NCBI RefSeq assembly: GCF_021173675.1
Contig: NZ_JAIHON010000008.1
Span: 186,001-250,000, forward strand
DNA: 64,000 nucleotides
Origin: Streptomyces lincolnensis
GTDB taxonomy: Bacteria > Actinomycetota > Actinomycetes > Streptomycetales > Streptomycetaceae
Direction of reading: 5' to 3'
Shown: positions 59,231-64,000 of the stretch, one piece after another
Layout of the letters: every line of letters starts with the position of its first letter
How positions within the stretch are numbered: the first letter of the stretch is position 1
Notes under the pieces: generated by a model
What the model saw: only the letters and a program-made list of their open reading frames with translations
What the model was told of the DNA's origin: nothing
Databases searched by the model: none
Translations under genes and position numbers: made by a program

Positions 59231-59995
59231 ATGGCCGAAAACAGGGCATCGCGGTACGGAGAGGGCGTCTTCGGGGAGGGCGTCTTCGGGGAGGGCGTCC
59301 CCTGCTGGGTGGACGCGCAGCTTCCCGACATCGAGGCGGGCAAGCGGTTCTACGGTGAGCTCTTCGGGTGGACCTTCACCGACCCGCCGACGGCGTACGG
59401 CGGCTCCGTATGGGCGCATCAGGAGGGCAGGCCGGTCGCCGCGCTGGCCCGCAAGGCGGACGGCCGGCTGCCCAGTGTCTGGACGGTGTACTTCGCCACC
59501 CCGGACATCGAGGGCCTGGCCGACCGGGTCTGGGCGGCCGGCGGGCAGGTCGTCACCGCCCCCATGCCGGTCGGCGAGCTCGGCACCGCCGCCCTGGTCA
59601 CCGACCCCGACGGCGCCGTCTTCGGCCTCTGGGAGGCGGGCACCCACGCCGGTTTCGGCGTACGGCACGAGCCGGGCACCTTCGCCTGGGCCGAGCTGTA
59701 CGCCCGGGACACCGAGAGCGCCAACACCTTCTACGGCGGGCTCTTCCACGACGCCCTCTTCGGACCCGACGCCCACCCCGACTTCGGCCGCGCCCCGGTC
59801 TCCGACGTCTTCCCGCCGGAGATGCCGCCGCACTTCCTGGTCCACTTCCGGGTGGCGGACTGCGCGGAGGTCCTCGGCGCGGTGAACCGGCTCGGCGGAC
59901 GCGTCCAGGCGCCACCCTTTGAGACGTCGTACGGCAGGGTGGCCGTCGTCACCGACAATCAGGGGGCGTCGTTCGCGGTGCTGGAGCGGCGGTAG
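59231..59995 (+). CDS. VOC (glyoxalase/bleomycin-resistance fold) protein, two-domain
   Basis: 254 residues with two VOC domains: VPCWVDAQLPDIEAGKRFYG ... LVTDPDGAVFGLWE, and FAWAELYARDTESANTFYGG ... VVTDNQGASFAVLERR. The metal ligands expected of glyoxalases are incomplete, as in many actinobacterial two-domain VOC proteins (hydroxylase or binding type). The N-terminus contains three GEGVF/P repeats coded by a 15-bp tandem repeat. ATG 59231 is chosen. From memory the gene precedes afsK in S. coelicolor too. Confidence 0.85.
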   Translation: MAENRASRYGEGVFGEGVFGEGVPCWVDAQLPDIEAGKRFYGELFGWTFTDPPTAYGGSVWAHQEGRPVAALARKADGRLPSVWTVYFATPDIEGLADRVWAAGGQVVTAPMPVGELGTAALVTDPDGAVFGLWEAGTHAGFGVRHEPGTFAWAELYARDTESANTFYGGLFHDALFGPDAHPDFGRAPVSDVFPPEMPPHFLVHFRVADCAEVLGAVNRLGGRVQAPPFETSYGRVAVVTDNQGASFAVLERR

Positions 59996-60181
59996 TGGCG
60001 CCGAATCGGCGTTCAGTCCTGATTTGATGTGAGACACCCCATTCGTCACCGGGTTCGCAACCAGCGCCCCGGCCAGGAAGAATCGGGGTGCGTGCCGCCA
60101 GGGCGGTGCGGTGGTGAGACGCTGCACGCGGTCGTGTACATACGTGGGTGTGAGGCGGCGCGTACGGGGAGGTGGCAGGCA

Positions 60182-62554
60182 GTGGTGGATCAGCTGACAC
60201 AGCACGATCCGCGGCGGATCGGACCGTTCGAGGTGCTGGGACGGCTGGGTGCCGGTGGCATGGGGCTGGTCTATCTCGCGCGCTCGGCGTCCGGCCGTCG
60301 GGTGGCGATCAAGACCGTCCGTACGGAACTCGCCGAGGACCAGCTCTTCCGGGTCCGCTTCACCCGTGAGGTGGAGGCCGCCCGGGCGGTCTCCGGCTTC
60401 TACACGGCGGCCGTGGTCGACGCCGATCCCCGCGCCGCCGTGCCGTGGCTGGCCACCGCGTACGTCCCGGCCCCCTCGCTCGAAGAGATAGTGAACGAGT
60501 GCGGGCCGCTCCCGGCCCAGGCGGTGCGCTGGCTGGCGGCCGGCGTGGCGGAGGCCCTCCAGTCCATCCACGGCGCCGGTCTCGTCCACCGCGACCTCAA
60601 GCCGTCCAACGTCCTGGTGGTCGAGGACGGCCCGCGGGTGATCGACTTCGGTATCGCCTCCGGCGTATCGAACACACGTCTGACCATGACGAACGTCGCC
60701 GTCGGCACCCCCGCCTACATGTCCCCCGAGCAGGCGAAGGACTCCCGCAGCGTCACCGGCGCGAGCGACGTGTTCTCGCTCGGCTCCATGCTGGTCTTCG
60801 CCGCCACCGGCCACCCGCCCTTCCACGGCGCCAACCCGGTCGAGACGGTCTTCATGCTGCTGCGCGAGGGCCCCGACCTCGAAGGACTCCCGGACGAGCT
60901 GCGTCCGCTGATCGAGTCCCTCATGCAGATGGAGGCCACCGGCCGCCCCAACCCGGCCGACCTCCAGGCCCAGCTGGCCCCCCACCTCTACGGCTCCGGC
61001 TCCGACGACAGCGGTACGGCGTCCGCGTGGCTGCCCGAGCGGGCGGTGAGCCTGATCGAGTCGCGGCGCGGCGGCCGGCCCGCGAAACCGGTGCAGAGCG
61101 GCGGCCGCAGCGCCGGTGGCCGGGTCGCTCCCGTGCCGCCCCCGCCGTCCCACGACCCCGTCGTCCCGGGCCCGGCGCCGTCCGCCGTGGCGCCCGTGCC
61201 CGCCGGCGGCCCCGACACCGGCCCGGTGCGCCTGGCGGGCGCCCAGGTGCCCATCGGACCCGGTCCGCGCGTCGCCGACGCCCGCGCCGCCGCCGTGAAG
61301 GCGCCCCCGCCGGAGGCCGGCCTGGTCGCCTCCTGGTCCAAGCCCCGCCCCGGCGTCAACGGCACCGACCCCGCCGTGGGCCCCGCCGTACCCGCGGCCC
61401 CCGCGCTGCCGCCGGAGACGGCGAGCGGCTGGCGGCCCTGGCGCTTCCGCATGTCGAACGACGTCTGGGGCACCCCCTCGGTCGCCGACGACCTGGTCTA
61501 CGTCACCTCCTTCGAGGTGCACGCCCTGGACGTGGCCACCGGCCGCCGCCGCTTCAAGACACGGGACGTGGCCTGGTCGATGGCGGTCGCGGACGGCCGG
61601 ATCCACGCCTCCGACGGACCCACCCTCTTCGCCCTGGAGGCCCGGGAGGGCGCCGACCTGTGGCGGCTGAACACCGACGCCTGGGTGTACTCCCTGAAGG
61701 CCGACCGGGGGACCGTGATCACCGGCACCCGCGGCGGCGGCGTACAGGGCTGGGAGGCGTCCAACGGACAGAAGCTGTGGGAGATCGCCGGCTGCCAGAC
61801 CGACTTCGAGTCCCCCGAGGCGGGCCCGACCCTGCACGCGGGCACGGTCTACGCCTGGCAGGACGCCCGGCTGCGCGCCCTGGACGCCCGCACCGGCGAG
61901 GAGCGCTGGTCGTACCCGATCGGCGACGCGGCCTCCTGCGGCGGCGTACCGGTCCGGGTGGCCCCCGCGCAGGACGGCTATGTGTACGTCTCCGCCGGCA
62001 CCCGGGTCCTCGCCCTGGACGTGGCGACCGGCCGGGTCCGCTGGCACTTCGAGGCCCCGGCGGTCTTCCTGTGCCCGCCGACCTTCGTACCGGGCCCGGC
62101 CGTCACCGGCGGCGGCATCTACCTCGCCGACTACCTGGGCACGGTCTACGCCCTCGACGCCACCGACGGCCGCGACCGCTGGCGTATCGCCACCGAGGCG
62201 CGTTCCTCGGTCGACCCGGTCCTGGTGGCCGCGGGCCACGTCCACGTCGGCAGCGGCAAGGGCCTCTACACGCTCGACGCCGTCACCGGCACTCCCAAGT
62301 GGCGCTTCCAGGCCGGCGGGGACATCGTGGGCGCCCCCGCCGTCGCGGAGGGCCGGATCCACTTCGGCTCCACCGACCACCTGCTGTACACCCTCAAGGC
62401 CGACGACGGCCGCCTGCGCTGGAAGCTGGCCACCGGCGGCGAGATCACCGGCTCCCCGGTCGTCAGGGACGGGGTCGTGTACGCGTGCAGCAAGGACCGC
62501 TGCGTGTACGCCCTGGACGCGGAGAAGGGAACCGGAACGGCCCGTACCGCGTGA
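60182..62554 (+). CDS. afsK: Serine/threonine protein kinase AfsK with PQQ-type beta-propeller
   Basis: 790 residues. The kinase domain has the glycine loop GRLGAGGMGLVYLARS, Lys44 in VAIK, HRDLKPSN (Asp138), DFG (155-157) and the activation loop with Thr168 (TRLTMTNVAVGTPAYMS). Thr168 is the reported autophosphorylation site of AfsK, and the matching number supports GTG 60182 (GGGGAGG 9 nt upstream). A Pro-rich linker (about 300-425) precedes PQQ/WD-like repeats (DVATGRRRFKT, DARTGEERWSYPIG, DAVTGTPKWRFQAGG). AfsK phosphorylates AfsR and DivIVA to control antibiotic production and hyphal branching. No membrane helix is visible. Confidence 0.95.
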   Translation: MVDQLTQHDPRRIGPFEVLGRLGAGGMGLVYLARSASGRRVAIKTVRTELAEDQLFRVRFTREVEAARAVSGFYTAAVVDADPRAAVPWLATAYVPAPSLEEIVNECGPLPAQAVRWLAAGVAEALQSIHGAGLVHRDLKPSNVLVVEDGPRVIDFGIASGVSNTRLTMTNVAVGTPAYMSPEQAKDSRSVTGASDVFSLGSMLVFAATGHPPFHGANPVETVFMLLREGPDLEGLPDELRPLIESLMQMEATGRPNPADLQAQLAPHLYGSGSDDSGTASAWLPERAVSLIESRRGGRPAKPVQSGGRSAGGRVAPVPPPPSHDPVVPGPAPSAVAPVPAGGPDTGPVRLAGAQVPIGPGPRVADARAAAVKAPPPEAGLVASWSKPRPGVNGTDPAVGPAVPAAPALPPETASGWRPWRFRMSNDVWGTPSVADDLVYVTSFEVHALDVATGRRRFKTRDVAWSMAVADGRIHASDGPTLFALEAREGADLWRLNTDAWVYSLKADRGTVITGTRGGGVQGWEASNGQKLWEIAGCQTDFESPEAGPTLHAGTVYAWQDARLRALDARTGEERWSYPIGDAASCGGVPVRVAPAQDGYVYVSAGTRVLALDVATGRVRWHFEAPAVFLCPPTFVPGPAVTGGGIYLADYLGTVYALDATDGRDRWRIATEARSSVDPVLVAAGHVHVGSGKGLYTLDAVTGTPKWRFQAGGDIVGAPAVAEGRIHFGSTDHLLYTLKADDGRLRWKLATGGEITGSPVVRDGVVYACSKDRCVYALDAEKGTGTARTA

Positions 62555-62587
62555 GGCGGGCGCCGCGGGCGTCGCTACAGTGATCAC

Positions 62588-63112
62588 ATGCGGACACGGG
62601 GGCGTGCACGGCGTGCACTCAGGCTGACGGCGGTCGTCGCGATGATGGGGCTGGCGCTGACCGGCTTCTCGACGGGCCGCGGCCACGGCCACAAGAGCGG
62701 GAGCGGCGGCGACGGCGGCGGGGGCGGATGCAGCAGCTCCAGCCAGAACCACAACGGTTCCTCGTCGTACAACGGCTCGTACAACGGCTCGAACTCCAGC
62801 AGCACCTCTGGCGGTACCGGCACCGGCAGCAGCAGGGCGCTGAGGGACGGGACGGCCCGGCTGGTCAGCTGCGCGACCGAGACGCGTCCCTACGCGACGG
62901 TCGAGATCACGAACCCGAACAACCGGGCGGCCGAGTTCCAGGCCGCGGTCACCTTCTACGACGACAAGGGCGGCATGCTCTTCTACGGCAGCTCCGTCAC
63001 CGTCCGCGTCCCCGCCGACGGCACCGCGAAGACCCGGGTGGAGCTCGGCAAGCAGCTCGTGACGTCGGTCGCCCGCTGCGAGGCCGACCCGGAGGCCGAC
63101 CTCATGAGCTGA
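62588..63112 (+). CDS. Small exported Ser/Gly/Asn-rich protein
   Basis: 174 residues. A signal peptide (RALRLTAVVAMMGLALTGFS) is followed by a Gly/Ser/Asn-rich spacer with YNGS repeats and a C-terminal beta-sandwich-like domain (TARLVSCATETRPYATVEIT, QAAVTFYDDKGGMLFYGSS) with two Cys, resembling FxLYD-type domains. Function unknown. It follows afsK by 33 nt and may be co-transcribed. A lipobox is not evident; Cys48 lies too far from the signal. Confidence 0.8.
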   Translation: MRTRGRARRALRLTAVVAMMGLALTGFSTGRGHGHKSGSGGDGGGGGCSSSSQNHNGSSSYNGSYNGSNSSSTSGGTGTGSSRALRDGTARLVSCATETRPYATVEITNPNNRAAEFQAAVTFYDDKGGMLFYGSSVTVRVPADGTAKTRVELGKQLVTSVARCEADPEADLMS

Positions 63113-63130
63113 GCGCTCGTGCGCCGGCGG

Positions 63131-64000
63131 TCAGCCGCGCAGCCCGGTCAGGAACTCCACCAGCGCCGCGTTCACCTCGGCCGGCCTCTCCTGCTGGGTC
63201 CAGTGGCCGCAGCCCGGCAGGACGATCGGGTCGCGGACCAGGTTGGGCATCGAGCGGGGGAGCGCGGCGATGAGTTCGGGCGTGCCCGGGAAGGCCGGGA
63301 CCAGGTCGCGGTCGCCGTACATGTAGAGGGCGGGCGGGCTGACGACGGCGCCGTGCCAGGGGGCGGTGAGCTCCCAGTTGCGGTCGAGGTTGCGGTACCA
63401 GTTGAGGGCGCCGGTGAAGCCCCGGGCGAAGCTGTCGGTGAGCTCGTCGAGGTCCTGCTCGGTGAGCCAGTCGGGCAGCGTCTCGGGGTCCGGGCTGTCC
63501 GCGAGCCAGCCGCGCTCCAGGTCGGCGACGAGGGCCTGCTCGTAGCGGCCGGCCGTGGGGGAGTCGCCCGAGGCGCCGTAGAGGAGCTTGCGCAGCGTGG
63601 TGCGGGTGTCCTTGCCGAACTCGGCGTCGGCCGCGCCCGGCAGGTTGAAGTAGTTCCAGTAAAAGTGCCCGTCGAACCGCTCCCGCATGGCCTGGAGCGG
63701 CGGCCGCTCCCCGCGGAACGGCGGCGGCACGCTCAGCCCCGCCACCCCGCGCACCACGTCGGGCCGCAGCAGCGCGGTGTGCCAGGCCACCGGGGCGCCC
63801 CAGTCGTGCCCGACGACGAACGCCCGCTCCTCGCCGAGCGCGTGGATCAGGCCGATCACGTCACCGACCAGGTGGAGGATGCTGTACGCGCTCACGTCCT
63901 CGGGACGGTCGCTGCGGCCGTACCCGCGCTGGTCGGGCGCGACCACCCGGAACCCGGCGGCGGCCAGCGGCGCGAACTGGTGGCGCCAGGAGTGCCAGGA
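63131..64000 (-). CDS. Epoxide hydrolase-like alpha/beta hydrolase, 5' part outside window
   Basis: The last 289 residues are visible; the frame runs off the right edge. The nucleophile elbow is VVGHDWGAPVAWH (Asp nucleophile, as in epoxide hydrolases and haloalkane dehalogenases), with VVAPDQRGYGRSDRP upstream, a cap domain (FYWNYFNLPGAADAEFGKD) with a Tyr that could activate an epoxide, and the catalytic His in LPGCGHWTQQERP. Epoxide hydrolysis is the best guess. Confidence 0.9.
   Translation of the reverse strand, partial: SWHSWRHQFAPLAAAGFRVVAPDQRGYGRSDRPEDVSAYSILHLVGDVIGLIHALGEERAFVVGHDWGAPVAWHTALLRPDVVRGVAGLSVPPPFRGERPPLQAMRERFDGHFYWNYFNLPGAADAEFGKDTRTTLRKLLYGASGDSPTAGRYEQALVADLERGWLADSPDPETLPDWLTEQDLDELTDSFARGFTGALNWYRNLDRNWELTAPWHGAVVSPPALYMYGDRDLVPAFPGTPELIAALPRSMPNLVRDPIVLPGCGHWTQQERPAEVNAALVEFLTGLRG

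Overview
The window is high-GC actinobacterial DNA with almost every position coding, GTG starts, 4-nt GTGA/ATGA stop-start overlaps and paralogous regulator families. It is almost certainly a Streptomyces chromosome. The gene order (4-coumarate-CoA-ligase-like gene, pdxH, citA, SIS protein, DtxR regulator, SCO4402-type protein, purU, ECF sigma/anti-sigma, STAS, EF-hand, TetR, VOC, afsK) matches from memory the SCO4380-SCO4424 region of S. coelicolor. No database could be consulted.

Layout. 1-5 kb: end of an acyl-CoA catabolic operon (carboxylase alpha subunit, acyl-CoA dehydrogenase, AMP-dependent ligase, enoyl-CoA hydratase, TetR). 5-12 kb: pdxH, citA, a candidate minus-strand small RNA or micro-ORF gene, a truncated GNAT, a PAS protein, a SIS sugar-phosphate protein and a DtxR-type iron regulator. 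12-25 kb: alpha/beta hydrolase, two-gene ABC exporter, primase-polymerase-domain protein, NsdA-like regulator, a large Pro/Gly/Gln-rich membrane protein, a solute-binding protein, purU and an ECF sigma/anti-sigma pair. 25-27 kb: STAS anti-anti-sigma and an EF-hand protein.

28-55 kb is an acyl-CoA (probably alicyclic or branched acid) catabolic region. It contains acyl-CoA ligases, an amidohydrolase, four acyl-CoA dehydrogenases, a cyclase-family hydrolase, SDR, zinc alcohol dehydrogenase, enoyl-CoA hydratase, flavin reductase, an NDP-forming acyl-CoA synthetase, a DUF35 protein and a thiolase-fold protein. Unrelated genes are interspersed: two MFS transporters, an AraC regulator, an HATPase, a Cys-rich fulvocin-C-related fusion, a tannase-like esterase, GNATs and PPOX proteins. 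Seven near-identical 15-bp palindromes (consensus CTGACGGNCCGTCAG) sit at the promoters of the acyl-CoA genes and at few other places. A degenerate copy spans the start codon of the TetR gene at 58.5-59.1 kb. I propose one TetR regulon; this is the main finding.

55.1-56.7 kb holds an IS605/IS1341-type element whose TnpB has lost the third RuvC aspartate (Asp to Asn) and which carries a ribbon-helix-helix gene. It appears to have inserted exactly between a stop and a start codon. 56.7-64 kb: F420-type nitroreductase-like protein, Lrp/LysE pair, TetR, VOC protein, the Ser/Thr kinase gene afsK, a small exported protein and a partial epoxide hydrolase. No rRNA, tRNA, CRISPR array or replication origin was seen.
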